A DNA stretch of 64,000 nucleotides from Tomocerus qinae (Eukaryota > Arthropoda > Collembola > Entomobryomorpha > Tomoceridae). The notes under the pieces are model-generated. The model made no database searches. It saw only the letters and a program-made list of their open reading frames with translations, and was not told where the DNA came from. The first letter of the stretch is position 1; each line of letters opens with the position of its first letter. The stretch is taken from the NCBI GenBank assembly GCA_020055645.1, contig CM034547.1:6758001-6822000 (forward strand). The letters are read 5' to 3'. This document shows positions 40,101 to 51,497 of the stretch, piece after piece. A program made the translations under genes and the position numbers.

Positions 40101-42440
40101 ACTACGGCGCAGACTGTATTAGAAGTTACGTCCTTGAGGGAAGATGCAGGGAGAGACAAGACCCAAATGCCCGGAGAAGCATCATTCCAATAACTTTTAC
40201 CAAAGATGAGAAAGAAAGGAAAATAGGGTACTTGGTAAGGTAAACTTTACTGCCCGTGCGTTTACAGAATAATGTTATGTAACGTAACTTACCAAACCCA
40301 ACAGGCTGGGCAGAGAGTAAGAGCTGCAGGCCACAGAAGGACAGTTTCTCCATTTTATCTCATACTTTTTGTTCCTTCTGATTCTCTTTATCTCCTGCCC
40401 TATCCAGTTGAGTTCCCTGGCTTTTTAACAAAAAGTTTCCCAAACTTTCGGAAAACCTGCTCAAACAAACAAGTGCACAAGTTAAAGTGTGTAATGTTGT
40501 AGTCTCTCTGGTACAAACCAAGAACTGTACATGGACGATCTCTATTTCGGCAACCGAACTGAATCAACATTGATTCGAGACTAGTTAATCCTACTGGTTT
40601 TACTAATTTTATAATAATTCAGAGACAATTCTTGCTAACCACTATATTGCAGTCGTTTTCTTAGCAATTAAATAATTGTTTGTTGTTCTTATCTCGTAGT
40701 AAAATAAGTTCTTGGAAATGGCATCGGTACATTAGGATGGTCATTCGTGGTTATGTCGTGAAGTGAACTACAAATATATTGCCAAATTATTATTTAAACA
40801 TTACTGTATGCATTGTATGCTATCTACTACATTTACATGTTCAGGGTAGAAAGAAAAATGGTATGATAATCTTGGGAAATGGTAAAAGATTACACAGTAA
40901 ACATTTCTGAATTCATAGTGTTAAAAGTTTGAATTTCCCCTTACGGCTATTCTTTCTGGGGCAGAAGTTATACCTGGCATAATAGGCACTGAATAATAGC
41001 AATACGCTTTGGTACTTAATTATTGTTACCCAGTCTGAGTCAGATATTTATGGAATGAACAGAACTACAGAATGAATTGCAAAGTTATTTTGAATTCCAT
41101 TGTACAAGTAGTAGATACACGCGTACGTACAAATACTACTGGTATGTGTGGAATGGAAGATTCATTCCGAGATGAAATGGAATTGCGAAGACAGAGAACC
41201 TCGTCTCTTCTTTTCCCAAATGTCAAATTGAGCAAATGGCTCCCTAAGCAAATGACTTTAATTTAACCTTGGGTTGCATCCCATTACATTGCATGACCAG
41301 CAAGAGTATCTTTACCCATTCACGGGTTACAGCATTCATTAACTATTTATTAACTACTTTCGGTTTTCTTCAATCGAGCATGGCAAATCTTCCCTATCTC
41401 TGCCCTAACTCTCTCGAAGGAAATAACACCTGTACTTGATATACACAGACACAAAGAACGATCTGCTAGAAGCTGCAGAATCCGAAACAGCACCACTTAC
41501 GCTTTATAGTATCCACCTACCTAATGCTTTTATATTGTACAAGATATACACATATAGAATATCAGTTGGCAATTTACCATGTATGCATGCAACTGCACAA
41601 TGCAATTTGACTTGGTGTAGGATTCATCCATGGACATGCGAAACTGGAGTCCATTGAGTATTAATATGTAATTAGTGTTAATAGTAATGTACTTAATTAC
41701 CCATAATATTATGTAATAATTGAAGCAATGAGTAAACAAATACTAAGCTGTAAAAAAGATGACCTTGTTATAGATGAGGATTAAAAGGAAAGTAATTAGA
41801 ACCTAGGCAAGTGTTATTAGCGGAATTTTCATGTGAATGAATTTTTTTTGTAATTTATGGTAGTGGTACTCTGATCCTTTTTGAATAAAACATCTTCATT
41901 CCAACCTGTTTTTAAAAGTTCCCCCAAAAATACTGAGCTGTATGTTTCAGGTTTGGTAAGGTAGCATTTTTATATCCGTCCTCATTTCTAATGCTAAGCT
42001 TGAATAAAAGAAACCAGAAAGTATTTAGTGCTCTCTTTAGCATGACATGAAAGTCGGCATTGTTGTGGGAGGAATGATTTTTCGAGGATGTTTTGTTTAA
42101 AATTTGGTTTATTCATGCATTGTAGTTGTAGAAGGGTTTTGCCATTATTTGTGTCTCGTGTAGTTTGTTTGTCTTTTGTTGGTCTAGTACATGGTGACAA
42201 CACGAAACAGAATTCGTTGTCAAAGACCCAGAGTTGATCTTATAGCAGTGCAGATTTGCTGATCGTTCGTGAGGAAGTCTAGGGAAATGTGTGAGTGAGT
42301 AAGCAGTGTTATTGTGTGCTTTGTACATTATGCAGGTTTGTACTGTGGAAAGGTCGGTCGGGTACTTATATATTGAGTTACAATACTACTACTTGTACGG
42401 GACTGTCTGGTTCAAGTAGTTCCTCCTTTTCGTTTTGTAG
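34164..42440. other. Intergenic or intronic, no firm gene
   Basis: Mostly AT-rich and uninformative. On the minus strand, an ATG at 40353 opens a 20-codon hydrophobic stretch (MEKLSFCGLQLLLSAQPVGF) plus one base before a strong donor GTAAGT at 40291. This resembles a signal-peptide exon, but no partner exon was found. Confidence 0.35.
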
Positions 42441-42745
42441 TGTAAGAGTCAGTGAATGTATGCCAATATTTGCGGATCAAGATCTGAATATGAAATGAAA
42501 CAAGTCCTCCGACGGAGCATCATGATTGTAGGTCTACTCGAGACTACGGAAGAAGATCGAAGCAGAGTAGAACAGAACAAGTCAGATTCCTCTCTTCCAT
42601 TGAGGCTGGAGATTTCACGATCATGCAGACTGACTCCAGTTCGACGCAAAAGACTGGAGTGAGTGAGGTGACGAAAGAAAATCTCAAGAATCTTATTCAT
42701 CGGTTGCCTGAGTCGTTTGATGCTCTCTTAGTCTCTCTCCTCTGA
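42441..42745 (+). CDS. Candidate exon of an unrecognised plus-strand gene
   Basis: A pyrimidine-rich acceptor (CGTTTTGTAG) ends at 42440. One frame is open from 42494 to a TGA at 42743-42745, 83 sense codons. Its later part is convincingly protein-like (KENLKNLIHRLPESFDALLV). The only ATG in that frame is at 42623, giving a 40-residue product. A strong alternative donor, GTGAGT, begins at 42659 and would end the exon after 12 codons. It could be the first coding exon of a longer gene, a small protein, or a chance frame in a locally GC-richer patch. No family is recognised. Confidence 0.3.
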
Positions 42746-45700
42746 ATCTCTTATCCTCTGCCCTAATATATCCACTGTCCTATCTCCATAACCTCACAAT
42801 AGAATTCCATACTCATTTTTGTTATCTAGTGAAGTAGCAACCAATAGCTATTTACCCATACTCTGCGTATAAACACGGAATTGAAATTCTACTCTATTAA
42901 CCGAAATGGGTGTAGTAAAGATGTACTAGCGGTGAAGACTCTATATCCATCTATTGTATGTGAATCTTCTTCTGTTATGCAATATATATCTGTTGACACT
43001 GAAGGCATCTTCAAATGCATAGCAGAGAATAAACACTTATTTATGCGTGAGTGGAGACACATTATTAACTGTAACGTATTATGACCATGTATGTATATTA
43101 AGGTACGTATCAACCATGTCTTATTGCTCCGCAGCAAATCCTGTGGGCTTTAGCGTCTTAAAACCTCATAAGGATGGGCCAAGGTAATCCGCAAGGTTTT
43201 GTCTCTAAATATAGATTATCTAGGTACTTTTCGTACTCTAATAGCTGGGAGATTTTTTGTGTATGCAGGCTGAATGGTTCTAATAATGCTTAGAATGATT
43301 TTCACAACTAATACCATATCTTTCATTTTTGAGGTGTAAAGGTAGGTAAGATTTGAAATCTATTTTTATACTTCATGCATGTAGGAAATGCAAGCTTTTC
43401 AAGGGAACTATATTATCCATGTCACTCAACAATATTTTATTCCGATGCAAAGTTTGGTTGTGTGTGAAAGATTGTAAAGGTAGAAATGATAAACTTGAGT
43501 TTACTACTGTCAAATACTGTCCTTGTAAAAATAAACGCTTTGTTGTAATCACTATTATTAATTTTAGGAACAGTTTGACTTCGGAAAGCCCCACATGTAC
43601 AATTCTTACGATGGAATATCAATAGTTGCCCGGATCTATGTTGTACATTGATTAAAAAGATTGAGCCTCAGAATTCTAATAATCGATTTAATCCATATCG
43701 AATTAACGGCTATACGGGGAACCAAATGAATAGATTTGGGCAAAATTGGCTCTCCAAATTGCCCAAATCCCTGCCCAAACCTAAACTAAGTAAATATTTA
43801 TGACCAACTACTAAACAATAATTCCCCTGCAATAATTTTGGGGAAAAAAATCTCTTAAAATGGGAATACCCCCAGGGTAATGATTCGATTATTACAGTAA
43901 GGTGATGGTAAGCCTACGAAGCGGCATGGCATTGCTCTATGAGTTATGCAACAAAAATGCTAATTAGTTTCTGTCCATATTAATAGTCCATATTAATCGA
44001 CTTCTAATTTCTGTTAATTTTGATTGACAATATAAATCCACTGTGAATGTAAGGTAAGTTCATATTGATGGTCATGACAGTCAAGTTTAATGTAATTTAC
44101 ACTATTCTCCTACCAAAAACATGTGTACACGGTACCCTTTACTCAGGCGAGCTTTTTATTATGGCTTGCTGTAGTTTTTTGATTTTATACATGGAACTTT
44201 TAACAATGCACAATTAACATTATATTGCGTTAGGATCAGGATGAAAATCGCTGCAATTGGCAATATGCAAGTCTTCTATCTTTTGCACTATGCACATTTA
44301 ATAAATTAATTATCCCATAGAAAAAATTAGGAAATACCCATTTTATACAAGTAATGTGTTCATATCGAAGAGCATCGTCTACTTTTTTACCACTAGCCTT
44401 GAAGGTTTAAAAAGCCTTTATAGGTGATATATACATTAAGTGAGCGGTACCTATAAAGGATTGCGCATGACACTGAAATAAATTGCAGTTTATATAATCT
44501 ATTTTCTCAGAAATTCCAGAAAAAGATTATATAACTTCTTAAACATTCAACATCCCATAAGAAAAATTTCCCACTGCAATTCCCAATTAAATTCCCAATC
44601 CCAATGCACACAAAAGATTATCACCTACAAAACAGCTGGCATAAAATATCATTTTATCCAAAAGATCACCTTTATTCAGTAACCCGTTTGGCGAGTTAAT
44701 TCGAAATTACCAATCTTTTTCCTGTGGAGAGAGAAAGCTGGGTAGCTGTCCTGTAGTAGCTTCCATGTATAATGCAGATTGACCGATGAAATAGTTCAGA
44801 GTTCAGTGATATTATTACGTCACAATTTATTTTAATGTCAGAATTTTAGTTATAATATTTTGTTACCATTCACATTCGTCATAGACGTGGCGATATTTTG
44901 CTTACTCTATTTTAAAGTAGCAGTTGAAGACCTGAGTACCTTTACAAAATAGCTGTACCTACTTGAGACCAAGATGTTCTATGTTGAATGTTTGACTCAA
45001 GGGACAGAGATTTTTGATCGCAGGAAATGAAAATGAAAAGATTAAAGATATTGGGAGATGAGGAGCACGAAGCTGTGGAAGTACTTGCTTAATCCACATG
45101 ACATCATATCAGCGTCAAACAGAATACTTTCAGTTGGATTCTGAATGGAACTTGTGAATTGACTGAGTGCAGCTCTCATTATTGATTTCTTATGAGTGTG
45201 CAATTTTGAAGTAACCATCTCCCATGCTGTAGCACTTTCTCCGTGTGTGCCTTGCATACATATGTCATTAAAGTCGTCATATGTCAGGCTTACACAAGCT
45301 ATCAAAAGTTGTAGGAGATAAAAGGAATTCTATCTCATGAAATGCCACATAACGAAGGAGTTGAGCACGAAGAGAGTTGAGAGCTCAAATATTGAAAACT
45401 TTATTCGTTATCACACATCACATCTGATCACCTGAACAGAGAGAGTTAAGAGAGATGCAAAAGACAAGATTGTCTAGCCGAAATACATTACTCTGTGTGT
45501 CTGGAAAAGGACTGCACAGATCAGTATTAATAGAAGGTGAATTAAGGTTAACACAGAATTGTGGCATTACGTATTATTACGATACTATCTGACAAGACCG
45601 GGTTGAACGTGAAATGGAAGGGGAGCTACATATTATTGAGATCCGGATGGAGATCAAGCAGGTCAGACGGGTGATGGCTCTAAGTGGAGTTCATCTTTAG

Positions 45701-47459
45701 TTGTCAGCAATTTTCCGTGATCAAATGAACAGAACTGGCTTGGAATTGAAAGAGGGCTCTTCGGGGTTCACTACACGATGAGACACTCGGGAACTCATCC
45801 ACAACATTTCCCATTCTATCCTTCCCGAAACAAGATGAGCAGAATTCTCTTCAATTTCTCTCCTGGGATGTCATCAGCCCGTTTTCCTTGTAATTCTTTT
45901 TATTAGCTTCCAGCTCTGACGCCCAAGGCTATCTGTACACATTCTACTCTACTTAGCTTAACTCTCCACCAAACTCATCTAAATCCTCAACTTCCTTATC
46001 TTCCAGCTTAAAAAGTATGAGCATAGAACTGATAAAAAGTAACTTACACGCGAGCGTAGCAAAGACCAAAAGATCATTTAATATGTGGAATAATAGACAA
46101 TCTCCAGGTACAGCTTTATTTGTGAAGGAAGATTTTTATTTTCTAACCAGCAAGCTTTAAAATCTGTTTTCGTAACTTATACTAATGGTTTGTGTACAAT
46201 TAAGTTCTATGTATAGTAGTAATAGTAAAGTAGTTAGTGCGTATTTTTATTAACTAATAAGCTTTAATCCTAAACATAATATAATGCATATGGTTGTGGA
46301 CTAAAATCTCAAAAGGCCAAAAACTCTAGTCTATCAATGTAGGCCGAATTGTGATTTTTTGGACTTTTATCGTTTTAGCCCATATTTCACATATGACTTC
46401 TTAGAATTAGCCAAAACAGTCAGCCACTTAGAAATTGCCATTCAGGAAAATGCTAACAGTTCGCGTTCACATGTTAATAGTAAAAGTTAATAAAACAGGA
46501 ACAAAGTATGCTTAGTACAGTAGGATGAAATTTAAATATTTTTTATCAGATTTACTGGTTCGTAAGCCACAAGTAATGGCAAGAATGAAATTCAAGAATT
46601 ACTTACAGTGATGGATATTATGCTGTAATATACTATTTATCAACATCATTTTGCATACTGATATGCGATGCCGAAATGACAATATGATATTTACAATTTA
46701 AATATTTTGATAATCTAAGTATGGTAATGTGCCTACCTACAGTACGATTTATGTATTTTGGTCCAAATGTAAATATGGTGTTTGCGTTGGGAGCGTAGGT
46801 TTTGTGAGTAATTGCGGTAATCTGCACTAATTTGTGTTTTGCACCACCCTACATCTTGTTTCATATACTTTAATTTGAGTATAAACGCTAATACAATATA
46901 ATGGTACATCCATTATAAGTGTTTCTATTGAAGACTACGTGTAGGCATGACAAGGAAGCAAGGAAAAGGAACAGTAAGCATAAGCATGCCAAAAATTTTA
47001 TGTGTTTATAGCCATCTCTCTCCATAAGCAAAGATGTTAGTAGTACTAGGTAAGAGAATGGCTTAAGGATGTTTACATGACGAGGTAAATGATTTATAGC
47101 TCGGGTGGCTTGTTGGTGTTTTGCTATTTCATTTAATGCAACCTGCTGCTCCGTCTCTTTAACAGCTTTTTATTGCAGGATAGATCATACTACCTCTATA
47201 CTCTATATATGCTATGTACTCTTGGGAATGAGATCTAAATGTAATGTCCGTCTCCATATGATTATATCATTTTTTGCGTCTATTTCCTCGACGTCTCTAG
47301 TTTTACTCCAGATTTCGGAAGCAATCAATAAAATATATTATAGTGTATTTAGATATACAATGTGTTCTACATTTACCTTTTAGTACAGATGTACCTGCCG
47401 TTCTTTCAAGTGATCAAGTAAAAATGCAATCTCTATATAATAACCACAGTCTTGATAAA
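42746..47459. other. Intergenic, no gene seen
   Basis: AT-rich sequence. The longest open frame (45305-45042, minus strand, 87 codons) has no recognisable motif and no supporting splice or promoter signal. Confidence 0.45.
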
Positions 47460-47467
47460 GCAATAAC

Positions 47468-47663
47468 CAGTGTTCAGTGACCGGCCATTTTAACCAGCCA
47501 GCCGGCCGGCTAAAATGGCTAGCCGGCTGGCCAAAAAGCTTGTTAGCCGGCTAAAATCGAACTATAGGGTTCGAAGACCGGCCATTTTAGCCGGCCGGCT
47601 GGCTGGCTAATATGACTAGCCGGGTGGTCAAAAAGGTTTTTAGCCGGCTAAAATGGAACACTG
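47468..47663. mobile_element. hAT-type MITE, 196 bp, with 8-bp target duplication
   Basis: The element begins CAGTGTTC and ends GAACACTG, perfect 8-bp inverted termini. It is flanked on both sides by the identical octamer GCAATAAC (47460-47467 and 47664-47671). An 8-bp target duplication and a CAG-type terminus are the hallmarks of hAT transposons. The interior is far GC-richer than the surroundings. It consists of two diverged, roughly 80-bp direct copies (from about 47481 and 47576), each starting GACCGGCCATTTTA and ending AGCCGGCTAAAAT and full of GCCGGC palindromes. It encodes nothing and must be mobilised in trans. Confidence 0.85.
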
Positions 47664-47843
47664 GCAATAACCTTCATAATATGTAATAAATTTGGCTCAT
47701 CAGCCATTTTATAAGATCATCTATTCAAAGCTCATTTATAAATACCAAAATTTCTTATAAAACTCATTACTAATCGTCATTTATCGTTATTTTCTGTTGA
47801 ATTACTTTGCTGTGTTTTAAGCAACCTCAGTTTGAGGCAGTAA

Positions 47844-47860
47844 ATCTATCTATCTATCTA
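47844..47860. repeat. (ATCT)n microsatellite, about four copies
   Basis: A short run of ATCT units with no evident role. Confidence 0.8.
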
Positions 47861-48244
47861 AATAAAAATGTTTATTCGTATGTCGCAAGTATCTATCTAT
47901 GCCATGGGAAATGATGCTTTTTGTTGCAATGCACATGAGCGTATATACAATGCATATTTCATAAAAGAAGGTAGTCCAATATGAATTAGCTTATTTCGAA
48001 AATTAAACATTATTACTAATGACTAAGCCTAATCATTTTGAAATTCAGCATTATTACTGGGGGCCTAGTAATAAATATATATGTCTGGTAGTGAGAGCCA
48101 GAATGCAATAAATAGTTTCAAAATATTCACCTTTTCCAGCAACGTCGACTGTATGAAAAGTGTTAATTGCATATTTTTACTGCTATGTGGCAAAGGAATG
48201 AATTTGAAATTTTCGTAACCATTTCGCATGATTATACTGGAAAC

Positions 48245-49032
48245 CATAGATGTAAGTTGTAGTTAAACATCCCATCCACTCCAAGATGGGACATCCGACC
48301 CCATCCATCCCATCACCAAATATCCAAGAAAATATCAACATCCCATCCAGCCCATCACCAACATCCAAATAAACTAAACCATCCCATCCAGCCCATCACC
48401 AACATCCAAATAAGCTAAACCATCCCATCCAGTCCATCACCAACATCCAAATAAGCTAAACCATCCCATCCAGCCCATCACCAACATCCAAATAAGCTAA
48501 ACCATCCCATCCAGCCCATCACCAACATCCAAAAAATTTAAACATCCCATCCGACCCATCATAACATCCAGATGGGGAAGGTATTGGTTCTCATCCAGCC
48601 CACCGAACATACTCGATATCAAAGCTTAGAAGCTTAAAGTGCACTTTCATAATAAGTATCTACGTAGAAGTTGCTTAATTTGTGTGAACGCAAATTAAAA
48701 AAATAACATGCCATTTCTTGCGGACGGTTATTTCGAACCCTTTAGTTCTAAAAATAAGCTTCTTGGAAAGTACAGTTGCATTTTGTATGCCTAAAGCACA
48801 TCCGATCCACTCCAAAGGATGTGAAAACCAACCCCATCCCATCCAGCCCGTCACCAACATCAAAAAAATTAAACCATCCCATCCAGCCCATCACGACCAT
48901 CCAGGCTACTGTACCCATCCAATCCAGCCCATCATCAACATCCAAGAAATTGTCTCCATCCCGTCCAGCCCATCCAAACATCCGGATGGGATGGGTATGT
49001 TGGGTAAAAAGGATGGGATGTTTACATCTATG
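48245..49032. mobile_element. Non-autonomous hAT-like element carrying minisatellites, 788 bp
   Basis: The ends are inverted (CATAGATGTAA at the left, TTTACATCTATG at the right). They are bracketed by a perfect 8-bp direct repeat CTGGAAAC at 48237-48244 and 49033-49040, so the whole block is one insertion of hAT type. The interior is largely a tandem array built on CATCCCATCCAGCCCATCAC, in two blocks (48268-48604 and 48799-49023) separated by about 190 bp of AT-rich sequence. Next to both termini the motif appears as AAACATCCCATCC in inverted orientation, so the two ends of the element are mirror images. No transposase is present, and the long open frames across it are by-products of the repeat. 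Confidence 0.8.
48339..48543. repeat. 41-bp minisatellite, five near-perfect copies
   Basis: Unit starts fall at 48339, 48380, 48421, 48462 and 48503, an exact 41-bp period. Units differ at only a few positions (AAACT or AAGCT; one AGTCC for AGCCC). The last copy is degenerate at its end. The uniformity points to recent expansion inside the transposon. There are no unique spacers, so it is not a CRISPR-like array. Confidence 0.92.
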
Positions 49033-49040
49033 CTGGAAAC

Positions 49041-51351
49041 CTAGCTTTTGAAATTGGCTAACACATGCTGGGGTATGCGAGTCGGTCATCCACATGGATG
49101 TAATTATTTATGTAGACCTGCACAGTTAATTGTATTTTATTCCATTATTATATTGCTACACTACATGTTGCACCATATATAGCACTATTATATTTATTTA
49201 CTACTGTTCACGTGCTGCAGATACTTGTTCTTGTAATTATTGACTGTCTATTCCTATTGCAAGTGTTCTTTAAAATGTTCTGTATTTACGTACCTGTAAA
49301 ATTTGTTTGAACAGTGAGGTCTCCAAAACACCATTATGCTGCTTTTCTTCAACTAAGCAAAATATTTGAGCGAAATGAACTGAAATTAGATTATAGATAA
49401 GTAAAAGCAGAAATTTATTCCCATACATTATTGCCGAAAAGTAATCCAAGCTGAAAAATAGTTTATTCAAGTAAATAGACTATCTTTTAGTAATTATAAA
49501 TTATCTATAACCGGAGTTGAATCTAGATTATATTTTATTGTGTATTTTATTTGCAAGTTTCCTTTACTAGTTGAGCCTAGTAGTTCTATTGCGTCAAAAT
49601 GATTAGTCAAGTTTAGTTATGTCTAAAATCCAAAATATGAAGAATGTAGGTACTATTTATGTCTTAATGTTACTTATAGCATCTGCTATCCTCTGCATCT
49701 TCCTTATCTTCGAAAGTCTGTTAATTAACATATCACTGATAAGAATTAATGACAAGGAATATGCACCTTGTATAGGTATAATCAAATGACACCAAGTTAC
49801 CAACACACAAAGCAGAAAGTAGTTACCACATCATAGATTTTATATGAAATGTTTCAATCAAGATTACATAAAGTTTGTATTGCAAGTAAAATGATCATTT
49901 AAGGCTTCTCTCTTCTGCTCCACCCTTACGTATTATTACCAATTATGCTTTAGACTTTACGTACTATACTCATAAGTTGTAAATGATTACCAAGAAATTA
50001 AAGTAGCAACATTTCAATGTATGGAGATAATAACTGATCAATATTATTCTAATTCGCATTGCATCTTATTTGCATGTCTCTGTCTGTAAGTATCTGTACT
50101 ACCTACATTGCATTATTATATGAATTGGGTCGATCGTCTTTGATTATAATATAATATGAACTGATAGATATATCTATACTATCACCTCCATATTTAAAAA
50201 CTTTGTCCAATTAACTTGATCACATTTGAGAGTTCCTTAGTTAACGAATAGGTACAATAGATGAATGTTGTTTTAAAAAGTACGTTTGATCTGTATTGTA
50301 TAATAATGTTTAACTGAATGCTACGCTACGTAACACTGTAAATCGACCAATAGATTAAAATTTAATAAGGCACCTATATGTATTTGTTATGCGATGCTTC
50401 TGTAAACAATGAGCAATTGAATAGAGTCAACATGATTATAGGCTCTGGTCATTTGCGATGTGTCCGGTCAAACATCTTTCTATTTATTTCACAGAAATGC
50501 ATTCACAATAACAAAACATACCTATGCAGTTTGCGTGTGTGTATTATGCATTGTGATCTGTAGTTAGTGTTGAAGATAATAGTTGAGAGAAGAGTGGTGT
50601 AGGCCCAGTAGGTCGCATCGCAAGTAGTTCATTGTTTGACGTACAATATTGTATAATTTGTACCTGTTATGCCTTTACAAGGGTTAGCATGCAATTACCT
50701 ACGAAATGGACAATTGTTGCAACTCTATGATATTCAGGTGCACACCTCTTTTACGATGACATGGATATCCAATAGTTCTTTAGATATGTAAGTAGGTGGT
50801 GAAGTAGGACTGATTATATAACAGTAATTATGAGTTGAATACAGAACAGGATGGGGTAGGTTACTGTAATCTTTGATTTGTTAGTGTCATTCGACATGAC
50901 ACCCTTCCTTTCACTTTCTGCGCATTTTATGGACATAGTAACATATCTATGTTACAATTACGTACATTGTACTTTTATAGTATAGATCATGTATGTAGGT
51001 AGTCATTTATTTTACTTTTGGGATTTTCAGGAACTTTAATTACTATATCTGCATTGATGGACTAGCCCAGTCGCTGACTACAGTTTCAATGAGATACAAT
51101 GGATGAAGATAAAAGTGTAACCTCTTAAACTTATTAGTACTTGGGAGTTTTGCATTGTATTTGTAGTAATCGTGTTAGCATAACAGTTAAATTAGTGTTG
51201 CGAATATTCATGTGATACTATGTGGATATAGTGGAGGACGGTGTGAAGGGTGAGTAAATAGTTGGAAATATTTCTTTCGTAGTTCCCGTTAAGTGACATT
51301 GGTCACTTCCAGTTTACCATCCTTCAGAATTTACGTTCATTAATTTTGACT
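49041..51351. other. Intergenic upstream of the protease homolog
   Basis: AT-rich sequence with one candidate minus-strand exon at 49294-49379 (listed separately). Near 50.5 kb a minus-strand segment between an acceptor CTACAG and a donor GTATGT is short and not protein-like. Nothing else is supported. Confidence 0.45.
49294..49379 (-). CDS. Candidate internal exon of an unrecognised gene
   Basis: The minus strand shows an acceptor TAATTTCAG, one open frame and a donor GTACGTAA. The frame reads VEEKQHNGVLETSLFKQILQ at its end and finishes in phase 0, compatible with the segment at 34098-34163. A second acceptor (ATTTTGCTTAG) would start the exon at 49352 in the same frame. The joined pair would imply a minus-strand gene with an intron of about 15 kb. 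No family is recognised, and chance cannot be excluded. Confidence 0.3.
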
Positions 51352-51359
51352 TATAAAAG
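51352..51359 (+). promoter_or_regulatory. TATA box of the clip-domain protease homolog gene
   Basis: TATAAAAG stands 146 bp before the start codon. Transcription would be expected about 30 bp downstream, near 51380-51390, giving a 5' UTR of roughly 110-120 nt without an intron. The match is textbook and correctly placed; the start site itself is inferred. Confidence 0.7.
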
Positions 51360-51497
51360 GAGAGGGCAATCTGCAGAAACAAAATAGTTACTCAATATAC
51401 ATTTAAGAGGACGTGCTACATTGTCTTGCTGCATGAAGGATAAGACGTGAGTCAGAAGGATACGAACAACAAAGAAGAGTCTCTGAAATATTACAAC

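Noticed and set aside
45042..45305. 87-codon minus-strand open frame
   Set aside because: No motif, no splice or promoter signals, and length within chance for this amount of sequence.
48339..48543. CRISPR-like array
   Set aside because: Head-to-tail 41-bp units with no unique spacers, in a eukaryotic genome.
48718..49095. Long overlapping open frames on both strands
   Set aside because: They arise from the tandem CATCCCATCC repeat inside the transposon and have simple repeated composition.
51447..51497. GTG start 17 codons upstream of the protease homolog ATG
   Set aside because: The ATG at 51498 directly opens a signal peptide, and the upstream part is 5' UTR.
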